Shown here: positions 1 through 7,294 of the stretch, piece by piece
Layout: every line of letters starts with the position of its first letter
How positions within the stretch are numbered: the first letter of the stretch is position 1
DNA from: Cribrihabitans marinus
Lineage (GTDB): Bacteria; Pseudomonadota; Alphaproteobacteria; Rhodobacterales; Rhodobacteraceae
Direction of reading: 5' to 3'
Length of the DNA: 64,000 nucleotides
Assembly: GCF_900109035.1 (NCBI RefSeq)
Contig: NZ_FNYD01000001.1
Span: 310,001-374,000 of the forward strand
Program-made: the position numbers and the translations under genes
The notes under the pieces: model-generated
Databases searched by the model: none
Seen by the model: the letters and a program-made list of their open reading frames with translations, nothing else
Told to the model about the DNA's origin: nothing

Positions 1-738
1 CGACAGGCCCGCACCGGGCTCGTGGAAGCCGGCGGTGTAGTAGGTCTTGGTGATCTCCTGGAAGCCGGCCTTCTCGTCGGCCCAGGGGCCGATCCACTCG
101 GTCCCGTCGATCGCGCCCGAGCTGAGCGCCTGGTAGACTTCCGAGCCGGGGATGTTCTGAACGCTTGCGCCAAGCTTGCCCAGGGCCTTGCCGCCCAGGC
201 CCGGCATCCGGAACTTGAGGCCGTTGAAATCCTCGGGGCCGTTGATTTCCTTGCTGAACCAGCCACCCGCCTGTGCGCCGGTATTGCCCGCCAGGAACGA
301 CTTGAGGCCAAAGATCTGGCCCAGCTCGTCATGCAACTCGTGGCCGCCCATGTGGTAGTACCAGTTCACCAGCTCCTGCGCGGTCATGCCGAACGGCACG
401 GCGGTGAAGAAGGCATAGCCGGGATGCTGGCCGACGAAATAGTAGTCGGCGCCGTGATACATGTCGGCCTGGCCCGAGGTGACCGCGTCGAACACCTCGA
501 ACGCGCCCACAAGCTCGCCCGCGGCCTTCAGGTCCACGGTCAGCGCGCCATCGGACATGGCGGTAATGGTGTCGGCCACGCGCTGTGCCGAATCGTGCAC
601 ACCGGCCAGGCCACGACCCCAGGTGGTCACCAGCGTCAGCGTGCGGTTGCCCTGTGCATAGGCCGGTGCGGCCAGTGCGGTTGCCGCGGCGGCCGAGCCG
701 CCCAGTGCGGATTTCTTGAGAAATGAACGACGATCCAT
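1..738 (-). CDS. TRAP transporter solute-binding protein, DctP type (C-terminus outside window)
   Basis: This is the periplasmic receptor of a TRAP organic-acid or aromatic-acid importer. The first 246 codons are present; the gene runs off the left edge, and the family is usually 330-370 residues. The protein starts MDRRSFLKKSA followed by an Ala-rich hydrophobic stretch ending AAPAYAQG, which is a Tat-like signal (RRSFLK). The mature part shows the family pattern, including NRTLTLVTTWG near the N-terminus and PGSEVYQALSSGAIDGTEW further on. A GGGGAGGA ribosome site lies about 11 bases before the ATG. The gene is divergent from a Cache-domain sensor kinase and a response regulator, which probably control it. 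The sequence resembles the mannitol/chloroaromatic branch of DctP proteins more than the dicarboxylate branch, but the ligand cannot be read from it. Confidence 0.9.
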   Translation of the reverse strand, partial: MDRRSFLKKSALGGSAAAATALAAPAYAQGNRTLTLVTTWGRGLAGVHDSAQRVADTITAMSDGALTVDLKAAGELVGAFEVFDAVTSGQADMYHGADYYFVGQHPGYAFFTAVPFGMTAQELVNWYYHMGGHELHDELGQIFGLKSFLAGNTGAQAGGWFSKEINGPEDFNGLKFRMPGLGGKALGKLGASVQNIPGSEVYQALSSGAIDGTEWIGPWADEKAGFQEITKTYYTAGFHEPGAGLS

Positions 739-836
739 TTGAGTTAGGTCCTCCCCTTGCGAGACGTGCCCGACGCGATGCGCCGGGCGGATCGTTTGCA
801 GTGGCGACACGTTAACGGCGACACCGGGTATGTGAA

Positions 837-854
837 TACCTAGTACTGCGTAGA
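837..854. promoter_or_regulatory. possible response-regulator site between divergent genes
   Basis: The 250-base gap between the TRAP receptor gene and the kinase gene contains TACCTAGTACTGCGTAGA. It can be read as the dyad CTA-N8-TAG or as TAC-N10-GTA. Its location and dyad form would suit the LuxR-type regulator encoded next door. No clear sigma70 promoter was seen in this gap. This is inference from position only. Confidence 0.25.
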
Positions 855-988
855 AACCCCGGGAATTTGCGCCGGCCCCGCCGATCCACCACAAATCGCG
901 TAGGTCCCGACGCCGCCGACCTGCGGTGTCGCCTGCTCCACAGGCATTTGCTTTGATTTTCCGACTCGCTTTGCGTAACGATTCGCCA

Positions 989-2419
989 ATGTCGCGGCTG
1001 CGGTCCCTGATCCATCTTACCTATGCGCAGAAACTCTCGCTGATTGCCGCGATTCCGCTCGTGGTGGCGGTGGCCGCGATTGCCGCCGTCGTCGCCTACG
1101 AGGCGCGCGCCACCGCCGAGCGCGAGATCCGCGCGCTGCAGGACCGGATGCTCGAGGCCAAGAAGGCCGAACTGCGCAACTATGTCACCCAGGCGCGCAA
1201 TGGCTTCTACTTCGTCTACGGCCCCGCCGCCCCCGACGACCAGCAGGCCAAGGACCGCGTGACCCAGATCCTGGCCGCGATGATCTATGGCAAGGAGGGC
1301 TCGTTCTTCGTCTACGACTATGACGGCACGAACCTGGTCAATCCCCGGCGGACCGAGTTCATCAACCGCGACATGACCGGCCTGACCGACAGCGAGGGCA
1401 CGCCGATCGTGGACGAGCTGATCGAACTGGCGCGGCAGGGCTCGGGCTATCACACCTTTCTGTGGCCCAAGCCATCGACCGGCCGCGAGGAACGCATGAT
1501 CGCCTATGTTCTGGGCCTGCAGGACTGGCAATGGGCGGTGGGCACCGGAGTCTTCATCGACGATGTGCTGGCCACCGTCGCCACCGAGCGCGCCGAGGTC
1601 GAGGCCCGCACGCGGCGCACCTTTCTCTATATCGGCGGCATCGTCCTGGCCGCCCTGCTGATCGTGTTCGCCTCGGGCATGCTGCTCAACACGCGCGAGC
1701 GGCGGCTGGCCGATGCCAAGCTCAAGCGGCTGACCCAGCGGGTGTTCGACGCCCAGGAGGAAGAGCGCGGGCGCGTGGCGCGCGAGCTGCATGACGGCAT
1801 CAGCCAGATCCTCGTCGGCGTGCGCTATGCGCTGGACAACGCCCGCCGGCGGCTGGACCGGGGCGACCGGGACGCCGCGCGGGAGCCGCTGAACACGGGC
1901 ATCGACAACCTGGGCAGCGCCATCAGCGAGGTTCGCCGGATCAGCCGCGACCTGCGGCCCCGCGTGCTGGACGATCTGGGCCTGGGGCCGGCGCTGCGCG
2001 CGCTGACCGAGGATTTCGCCGAGCGCACCGGGATCGAGACCGAGTTCTCGACCGTGGTGTTCCGCAACCGGCTGGACCAGGACAGCAAGATCGCGCTCTA
2101 CCGGATCGCGCAGGAGGCGCTGACCAATATCGAGCGGCACTCGGGCGCCAGCCATGTCAGCATCGACCTGCGCGGCCACAAGAGCGGCGCGACGATGCGG
2201 ATCACCGACAACGGTCGGGGCCTGCCGCCGGGCAACGAACGCGGTACCGGGCTGGGCCTGCGCAACATGCAGGAGCGGATCGAACAGCTTGACGGCACCT
2301 TGCGGATCCTGTCCACCAAGGGCAAACCCGGCGGCACCGTGATCGAGGCCAGCCTGCCGTTGAGCCACCTGCTGCCGCCCGAGGAGGAGGCGCCGAACAT
2401 GAAAGAGGCCAGCAGATGA
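989..2419 (+). CDS. membrane histidine kinase with periplasmic Cache domain (NarL/DesK class)
   Basis: This 476-residue sensor kinase has TM1 at about residues 15-37, a periplasmic single-Cache domain at about 40-205, and TM2 at about 211-232. A HisKA_3 dimerisation segment follows, with the phospho-acceptor His268 in ARELHDGIS. The C-terminal ATPase shows EALTNIERHS, DNGRGLP and GTGLGLRNMQERI. It autophosphorylates and passes phosphate to the regulator whose ATG overlaps its stop codon (ATGA). A longer frame opens at 926, but the ATG at 989 sits directly before the charged residues preceding TM1. Cache domains bind small organic ligands, so a sensor for the substrate of the divergent TRAP receptor is a reasonable inference. 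The start codon has only a weak ribosome site. Confidence 0.9.
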   Translation: MSRLRSLIHLTYAQKLSLIAAIPLVVAVAAIAAVVAYEARATAEREIRALQDRMLEAKKAELRNYVTQARNGFYFVYGPAAPDDQQAKDRVTQILAAMIYGKEGSFFVYDYDGTNLVNPRRTEFINRDMTGLTDSEGTPIVDELIELARQGSGYHTFLWPKPSTGREERMIAYVLGLQDWQWAVGTGVFIDDVLATVATERAEVEARTRRTFLYIGGIVLAALLIVFASGMLLNTRERRLADAKLKRLTQRVFDAQEEERGRVARELHDGISQILVGVRYALDNARRRLDRGDRDAAREPLNTGIDNLGSAISEVRRISRDLRPRVLDDLGLGPALRALTEDFAERTGIETEFSTVVFRNRLDQDSKIALYRIAQEALTNIERHSGASHVSIDLRGHKSGATMRITDNGRGLPPGNERGTGLGLRNMQERIEQLDGTLRILSTKGKPGGTVIEASLPLSHLLPPEEEAPNMKEASR

Positions 2420-3063
2420 GCCAGACCCCGACCCGCGTCCTGATCGTCGACGACCACCCGATGGTGGCCGAGGGCATCCAGTCGATCCTGGAAAGCTATG
2501 ACGACATCGAGGTCGTGGGCACCCTGACCACCGGCGAAGAGGCGGTGGAGCGCACACCGCACCTGCGGCCGGATGTCGTGCTGATGGATCTCAACATGCC
2601 CGGCTTGGGCGGGCTGACCGCCACCGAAATGCTGCTGGAACAGGCGCCCGAGACCTGCATCCTGATCCTGTCGATGCATGACAGCCCGCAATACATCTCG
2701 ACCGCGCTCAGCCACGGCGCGCGGGGCTACGTGCTCAAGGACGTGCCCACCGACGAGATCAAGCAGGCCATCGACACTGTGCTGCGCGGCGAGCGGTATC
2801 TGTGCACCGGTGCGCGGGTGTCGCTGGAGCCACGGGACGACGACCAGCCGCAGGCGCTGACGGGGCGCGAGCAGACGATCCTGCTGCAGCTGGCCAAGGG
2901 CCGGTCCAACAAGGAAGTGGCCATCGCGCTGGATATTTCCGTACGCACGGTGGAAACGCACCGCAAGAACATCAAGCGCAAGCTCGGCATTTCCTCGACC
3001 GCGGGCCTGACCCGCTATGCGCTGGAACACGGCGTTCTGCAGGGCACAGGCGGCCGGCTCTGA
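2416..3063 (+). CDS. LuxR/NarL-family response regulator
   Basis: This 215-residue two-domain regulator has a receiver at residues 5-120 with acidic residues D12-D13, phospho-acceptor Asp58 in VLMDLNMPG, and the conserved lysine in YVLKDV. The C-terminal LuxR-type helix-turn-helix spans about 148-205 (LTGREQTILLQLAKG, then VRTVETHRKNIKRKL). Its start overlaps the kinase stop by four bases, so the pair is translationally coupled. The likely target is the divergent TRAP gene. Length and domains are standard for the family. Confidence 0.93.
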   Translation: MSQTPTRVLIVDDHPMVAEGIQSILESYDDIEVVGTLTTGEEAVERTPHLRPDVVLMDLNMPGLGGLTATEMLLEQAPETCILILSMHDSPQYISTALSHGARGYVLKDVPTDEIKQAIDTVLRGERYLCTGARVSLEPRDDDQPQALTGREQTILLQLAKGRSNKEVAIALDISVRTVETHRKNIKRKLGISSTAGLTRYALEHGVLQGTGGRL

Positions 3064-3207
3064 CCCGTTCGCCGACTCGCGCGCACGGCGAGAAATGCCG
3101 CCCTGCAGCGCGGCGCCGGATTGGCGGAAATGTCGCCTGCCCCGCGCGCCGCGTAAGAAAATGTCGGATTATTGCGTCGTGCAGCACGAAATTCACCCTT
3201 TTGCCGG

Positions 3208-3236
3208 TTGACGCCCCCTGCCCCCGACCATAATCT
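3208..3236 (+). promoter_or_regulatory. sigma70-type promoter of the ilvBN leader
   Basis: TTGACG at 3208-3213 is followed after 17 bases by TAATCT at 3231-3236; CATAAT at 3229-3234 is an alternative. Transcription would start near 3243, just before the leader-peptide ribosome site AAGGAG at 3251. The rest of the 340-base gap between the response regulator and ilvB (3064-3207) shows nothing I can name. Confidence 0.6.
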
Positions 3237-3265
3237 GCGCCGCAGCATCGAAGGAGCCGGGGACA

Positions 3266-3313
3266 GTGAACGCACTAGTCGTAATCGTGGGACCAACGCG
3301 CATGGGCCGGTAA
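3266..3313 (+). CDS. ilvBN attenuator leader peptide (15 residues)
   Basis: A GTG-started frame preceded by AAGGAG encodes (M)NALVVIVGPTRMGR and stops with TAA. Five consecutive codons specify Leu, Val, Val, Ile and Val, the end products of the pathway encoded downstream, with a further Leu/Val-free tail. The frame ends inside the 5' arm region of a perfect inverted repeat that precedes an intrinsic terminator. This is the arrangement expected of ribosome-mediated attenuation: stalling at the Val/Ile codons under starvation would favour antitermination. The amino-acid content and placement are seen directly; function is inferred by analogy with enterobacterial ilv leaders. Confidence 0.75.
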   Translation: MNALVVIVGPTRMGR

Positions 3314-3340
3314 CGGTTGACCATAACCCTACCCATGCGC
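3298..3340 (+). promoter_or_regulatory. putative antiterminator of the ilvBN leader
   Basis: GCGCATGGG (3298-3306) and CCCATGCGC (3332-3340) form a perfect 9-bp stem with a 25-base loop. The 5' arm lies at the end of the leader reading frame, where a ribosome that reaches the stop codon would cover it. The 3' arm shares its last two bases with the terminator stem, so the two structures compete. The small shared region makes the mechanism less certain than the sequence elements themselves. Confidence 0.55.
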
Positions 3341-3365
3341 CTCCGAACCCTCGGGGGCTTTTTTT
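3339..3365 (+). terminator. intrinsic terminator of the ilvBN attenuator
   Basis: GCCTCCGA (3339-3346) pairs with TCGGGGGC (3351-3358) through eight pairs, one of them G-U, around the loop ACCC. Seven thymines follow at once (3359-3365). The terminator lies 38 bases before the ilvB start codon, with the leader peptide upstream. Confidence 0.8.
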
Positions 3366-3403
3366 ATGCGGAACAGACGGATGTCGCTTATGGAGCAAGG
3401 CAC

Positions 3404-5155
3404 ATGACACGTGAGATGACCGGCGCAAAGATGGTGGTCCAGGCCCTCAAGGATCAGGGCGTGGACACGGTATTCGGCTATCCCGGCGGCGCCGTGCTGC
3501 CGATCTATGACGAGGTCTTTCTGCAGAACGACATCCGCCACATTCTTGTGCGGCACGAACAGGGCGCGGTGCATGCCGCCGAGGGCTATGCCCGGTCCAC
3601 CGGCAAGCCCGGCGTGGTCCTGGTCACCTCCGGCCCCGGCGCGACCAATGCCGTCACCGGTCTGACCGACGCGCTGATGGATTCGATCCCCATCGTCGTT
3701 CTGACCGGTCAGGTGCCGACCTTCATGATCGGCTCGGACGCCTTCCAGGAGGCCGACACGGTGGGCATCACCCGGCCCTGCACCAAGCACAACTGGCTGG
3801 TCAAGGACACCGACCGCCTGTCGGCCACCATCCACGAGGCGTTCCACGTCGCCACCGCCGGCCGCCCCGGCCCGGTTCTGGTGGACATCCCCAAAGACGT
3901 GCAGTTCGCCACCGGCAGCTATGCCGGGCCCAAGCCGACCGCCTCGCATTACCAGCCGCCGGTCAAGGGCGACATGGAGGAGATCACCGAGTTGGTCGCG
4001 GCCATCGAAAAGGCCAAGCGCCCGGTCTTCTATACCGGCGGCGGCGTGATCAATTCCGGCAAGGCCGCCAGCCAGCTTCTGCGTGAGCTGGTGGAGGCCA
4101 CGGGCATTCCCATCACCTCGACCCTGATGGGTCTGGGCGCCTACCCCGCCTCGGGCCAGCACTGGCTGGGGATGCTGGGGATGCACGGGCTCTACGAGGC
4201 CAACATGGCGATGCATGACTGCGACCTGCTGATCAATATCGGTGCGCGGTTCGACGACCGCATCACCGGGCGCATCGACGCCTTCAGCCCCAAGTCCAAG
4301 AAGGCGCATATCGACATCGACCCCAGCTCGATCAACAAGGTCATCAAGACCGACATCCCGATCGTCGGCGACGTGGCGCATGTGCTCGAGGACATCCTCA
4401 AGGTCTGGAAGGCGCGCGGGCGCAAGACCGACGCCGAGGCCATCCGGAAATGGCAGATGCAGGTGGCCGAGTGGCGCAAGATCAACTGCCTGGCCTTCAC
4501 CAACAGCGAGAAGTCGATCAAGCCGCAATACGCGCTGCAACGGCTCGAGGCGCTGACCAAGGACCATGACCGCTACATCACCACCGAGGTCGGCCAGCAC
4601 CAGATGTGGGCGGCGCAGTTCCTGGGCTTCGAGGATCCCAACCGCTGGATGACCTCCGGCGGGCTGGGCACGATGGGCTATGGCTTCCCCGCCTCTATCG
4701 GCGTGCAGATGGCGCATCCCGAGGCGCTGGTCATCAATGTCGCGGGCGAGGCCAGCTGGCTGATGAACATGCAGGAGATGGGCACGGCGGTGCAGTATCG
4801 CCTGCCGGTCAAGCAGTTCATCCTCAACAACGAACGCCTCGGCATGGTGCGCCAGTGGCAGGAGCTGCTGCATGGCGAGCGGTATTCGCATTCCTGGTCC
4901 GAGGCGCTGCCCGATTTCGTGAAACTGGCCGAAGCCTTCGGCGCCAAGGGCATCCTTTGCAAGGATCCCGCCGACCTGGACGATGCGATCATGGAGATGC
5001 TGAACTATGACGGGCCGGTGATCTTCGACTGCCTGGTGGAGAAACACGAGAACTGCTTCCCGATGATCCCCAGCGGCAAGGCGCACAACGAGATGCTGCT
5101 GGGCGAGGCCGAGACGCAGGGCGTGATCGACACCAAAGGCTCGGTGCTGGTCTGA
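3404..5155 (+). CDS. ilvB: acetolactate synthase large subunit
   Basis: This enzyme condenses two pyruvates, or pyruvate and 2-oxobutyrate, in the first common step of valine, leucine and isoleucine synthesis, using thiamine diphosphate, FAD and Mg. The 583-residue protein has the N-terminal ThDP domain with Glu52 in VRHEQGAVHAAEGYARS, a central FAD-binding domain, and a C-terminal ThDP domain ending in FILNNERLGMVRQWQELLHG. The ATG at 3404 follows GGAGCAAGG; a longer frame opens at 3317 but runs through the attenuator terminator. ilvN follows after 35 bases. An oddity is that the metal-binding GDGS motif reads GEAS (Glu449), which I believe is a lineage variant in alphaproteobacteria. Expression is probably attenuated (see leader). 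Confidence 0.96.
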   Translation: MTREMTGAKMVVQALKDQGVDTVFGYPGGAVLPIYDEVFLQNDIRHILVRHEQGAVHAAEGYARSTGKPGVVLVTSGPGATNAVTGLTDALMDSIPIVVLTGQVPTFMIGSDAFQEADTVGITRPCTKHNWLVKDTDRLSATIHEAFHVATAGRPGPVLVDIPKDVQFATGSYAGPKPTASHYQPPVKGDMEEITELVAAIEKAKRPVFYTGGGVINSGKAASQLLRELVEATGIPITSTLMGLGAYPASGQHWLGMLGMHGLYEANMAMHDCDLLINIGARFDDRITGRIDAFSPKSKKAHIDIDPSSINKVIKTDIPIVGDVAHVLEDILKVWKARGRKTDAEAIRKWQMQVAEWRKINCLAFTNSEKSIKPQYALQRLEALTKDHDRYITTEVGQHQMWAAQFLGFEDPNRWMTSGGLGTMGYGFPASIGVQMAHPEALVINVAGEASWLMNMQEMGTAVQYRLPVKQFILNNERLGMVRQWQELLHGERYSHSWSEALPDFVKLAEAFGAKGILCKDPADLDDAIMEMLNYDGPVIFDCLVEKHENCFPMIPSGKAHNEMLLGEAETQGVIDTKGSVLV

Positions 5156-5190
5156 GACCGGCCGGAAACTGGATAAAGAAGGGACAATAA

Positions 5191-5751
5191 ATGTCTGCCC
5201 TACATATCAAAAAAGGCGCAACACGGCATTCGGCCTACAACCTGCGCCCGACGTTTTCCGACGTGCAGGAGCGTCACACGATTGCGGTTCTGGTGGAAAA
5301 CGAACCCGGCGTCCTGGCCCGTGTGATCGGCCTGTTCTCGGGCCGCGGCTACAACATCGAAAGCCTGACCGTGGCCGAGGTGGACCATACCGGACACCTG
5401 AGCCGGATCACCATCGTCACCACCGGCACGCCGCAGGTGATCGAGCAGATCAAGGCGCAGCTGGGCCGGATCGTGCCGGTGCATGAGGTGCATGACCTGA
5501 CCGTCGAGGGCGCGTCGGTCGAGCGCGAATTGGCCATGCTGAAGGTGGTGAACAGCGGTGAAAAGCGGGTCGAGGCGCTGCGCCTGGCCGACATCTTCCG
5601 GGCCAACGTGGTCGACAGCACGCTGAACTCGTTTGTCTTCGAGATCACCGGCGCCCCGGACAAGATCGACGCCTTTGCCGACCTGATGCGGCCGCTGGGC
5701 CTGAGCGAGCTGGCCCGCACCGGTGTCGCCGCCTTGCTGCGCGGCGACTGA
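5191..5751 (+). CDS. ilvN: acetolactate synthase small (regulatory) subunit
   Basis: This 186-residue protein carries an N-terminal ACT domain (HTIAVLVENEPGVLARVIGLFSGRGYNIESLTV) that binds valine and gives feedback control of IlvB. A C-terminal ALS_ss_C domain follows, with ELAMLKVV and FRANVVDSTLNSFVFEITG. The length suits the longer IlvN/IlvH type. A ribosome site AAGGGA precedes the ATG. The gene is co-transcribed with ilvB under the same leader. No clear terminator is visible in the 24 bases before the convergent hypothetical gene. Confidence 0.95.
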   Translation: MSALHIKKGATRHSAYNLRPTFSDVQERHTIAVLVENEPGVLARVIGLFSGRGYNIESLTVAEVDHTGHLSRITIVTTGTPQVIEQIKAQLGRIVPVHEVHDLTVEGASVERELAMLKVVNSGEKRVEALRLADIFRANVVDSTLNSFVFEITGAPDKIDAFADLMRPLGLSELARTGVAALLRGD

Positions 5752-5775
5752 CCGCCGCGCCCTGTCGCCGGGCTG

Positions 5776-6150
5776 TCAGGCCCGGCGCGCGTTCACCACA
5801 TGCGGGCCGTCCACGCGGGGGCGACGAACCGGCGCAAAGGGAATCACCCGCGCCGGCCGGCAGTTGCCCGCCTCTGCAGCCTGTTGATCTGCGGGCGCAT
5901 CCGCGTCCTGGGCAGCGTCCTGCAGCAAGCCCTGCAATTCGCGGCTGCCTCCCTGGCCCACGCGGCGCGGATTGCGCACCAGCCGCTGCTGCCTGCGGGT
6001 TTCCAGATCGAAAATGATCCAGTCGCCGACATCCAGCGCGACGGCCTCTTCGCCGCTTCCTGTTTGATAATAGGCGAGATCCCCCTGATCTTCGCACCAG
6101 ACGACAGCCTTTCCGGCTGCCGGATCGCTCCAAAGCACTACACCATTCAT
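5776..6150 (-). CDS. conserved-looking hypothetical protein, 124 residues
   Basis: I do not recognise a family with certainty. The first 60 residues (MNGVVLWSDPAAGKAVVWCEDQGDLAYYQ, then LDVGDWIIFDLE) are short beta-strands with a turn pattern suggestive of an OB or cold-shock-like fold. The remainder is Arg/Gln/Ala-rich and probably disordered. There is no signal peptide or membrane segment. It converges with ilvN and is divergent from the XRE regulator gene. Regular third-position GC and a plausible start support it as real; no role is proposed. Confidence 0.6.
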   Translation of the reverse strand: MNGVVLWSDPAAGKAVVWCEDQGDLAYYQTGSGEEAVALDVGDWIIFDLETRRQQRLVRNPRRVGQGGSRELQGLLQDAAQDADAPADQQAAEAGNCRPARVIPFAPVRRPRVDGPHVVNARRA

Positions 6151-6292
6151 GATCTATCCCGATCGCCCCATTTTTTTGTTAACTCTGTGATAATTTCTCA
6201 ATGACAGACATGGTTTATTCCGCGTCTCGCCCTTGCATTTTGTGGCAAACGGCATAGTTCACTGACGCGCTTCGGCGACAGCGGTGACGCCC

Positions 6293-7189
6293 ATGAACGT
6301 CACCCCGAGGCACCTATCGACGATTGCCGGCCAGTTGGCTATGCAACCCCAGAGTGTTCACCCCAAATTGCAGCAGTATTCAGGTCAGCCATTGCTCAAT
6401 TCCCCTCGAAACCCGTCCGAGCTGCGCAACGTCTTCGGCCAGAATCTGCGCCGCCTGTCGAAGTCGCACAACTCGATTTCGGACTTGTCGCGCAAGCTGG
6501 GGATCAACCGGACGCAGTTCAACCGGTACCTGTCGGGCGAGAGTTTTCCACGCCCCGACGTTCTGGACCGGATCTGCCGCTTTTTCGGTGTCGATGCGCG
6601 GATCCTTCTGGAACCGGTCGACCAGATCGTGACCGGGGGCCAGATCCTCACCGGTCCGATCCTGGCGGATTTCCTGGGCAGCTCGCATGAAAATCTGCGT
6701 GAATCGGATTTTCCGTCAGGATTCTATAGGTTTGCACGCCGAAGCTTCGTCGATACGACGCGCTTCGTCGTGGGCCTTGTCTATGTGTTCCGCAAGAACG
6801 GCTTTGCCTATGTGCGCGGCTACGAGGCCAAGGAGGCCCTGCGCCAGCAACACCTGCCCTGCGACCCACGCGCCCGCGAGTTCCGCGGCAGCATCAGCCG
6901 GCAGGGCGAAGGCATCGCCCTGCTGATCTCGGGCCGCAACGGCGCGACCGGCTCCTACAACTTCCTGTCCAGGAGCGCCGCGATGCAGGATCGGTTCTGG
7001 ACCGGATACGTGACTAGAAGCGTCCGGGAAAGCGTCACCGAGACCCGGATCACCCGCATGGTCTATGAGCACCTGGGCACGGAGACCGCCGAGATCCTGC
7101 ACACGGCGCGAACGGCCGGCCTGTTGCCCGAGGACCGGCTGATGCCGTTCCACCGGCGCCTTCTGCGGCCCGACCTGCCGTTCCAGTAG
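6293..7189 (+). CDS. XRE-family transcriptional regulator with C-terminal sensor-like domain
   Basis: The protein has 298 residues from the ATG at 6293, which is preceded by GGTGA; an in-frame GTG at 6284 is an alternative. An N-terminal tail of about 40 residues is followed by a lambda-repressor-like HTH (about 45-100: LRRLSKSHNSISDLSRKLG, then NRTQFNRYLSGESFPRPDVL). The C-terminal 170 residues (FYRFARRSFVDTTRFVVGLVY and onward) form an alpha/beta region that I cannot assign, possibly ligand-binding. The gene stands alone between divergent and co-directional neighbours. Targets are unknown; the Rieske oxygenase gene 105 bases downstream is one possibility. Confidence 0.8.
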   Translation: MNVTPRHLSTIAGQLAMQPQSVHPKLQQYSGQPLLNSPRNPSELRNVFGQNLRRLSKSHNSISDLSRKLGINRTQFNRYLSGESFPRPDVLDRICRFFGVDARILLEPVDQIVTGGQILTGPILADFLGSSHENLRESDFPSGFYRFARRSFVDTTRFVVGLVYVFRKNGFAYVRGYEAKEALRQQHLPCDPRAREFRGSISRQGEGIALLISGRNGATGSYNFLSRSAAMQDRFWTGYVTRSVRESVTETRITRMVYEHLGTETAEILHTARTAGLLPEDRLMPFHRRLLRPDLPFQ

Positions 7190-7294
7190 CGGCCGGCGGT
7201 CCCCGCATGTCGCTGTGAGGCAGGCCGTGTCGCGGACAAGTCGGACGCGGGCGGCCGGTTCGGGCCAGACTGTGCGCGTTCACAGGAGCCCGCC

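Noticed and set aside
812-2557. Minus-strand frame of 581 codons
   Set aside because: It is antisense to the Cache kinase, whose HisKA and ATPase motifs are clear.
3317-3403. N-terminal extension of IlvB from an upstream start
   Set aside because: The extension would be translated from the attenuator terminator itself, lacks a ribosome site and does not fit the usual IlvB N-terminus; the ATG at 3404 has GGAGCAAGG.
3329-5086. Minus-strand frame of 585 codons opposite ilvB
   Set aside because: It is a shadow of ilvB with no protein-like signature, and it would cross the attenuator.
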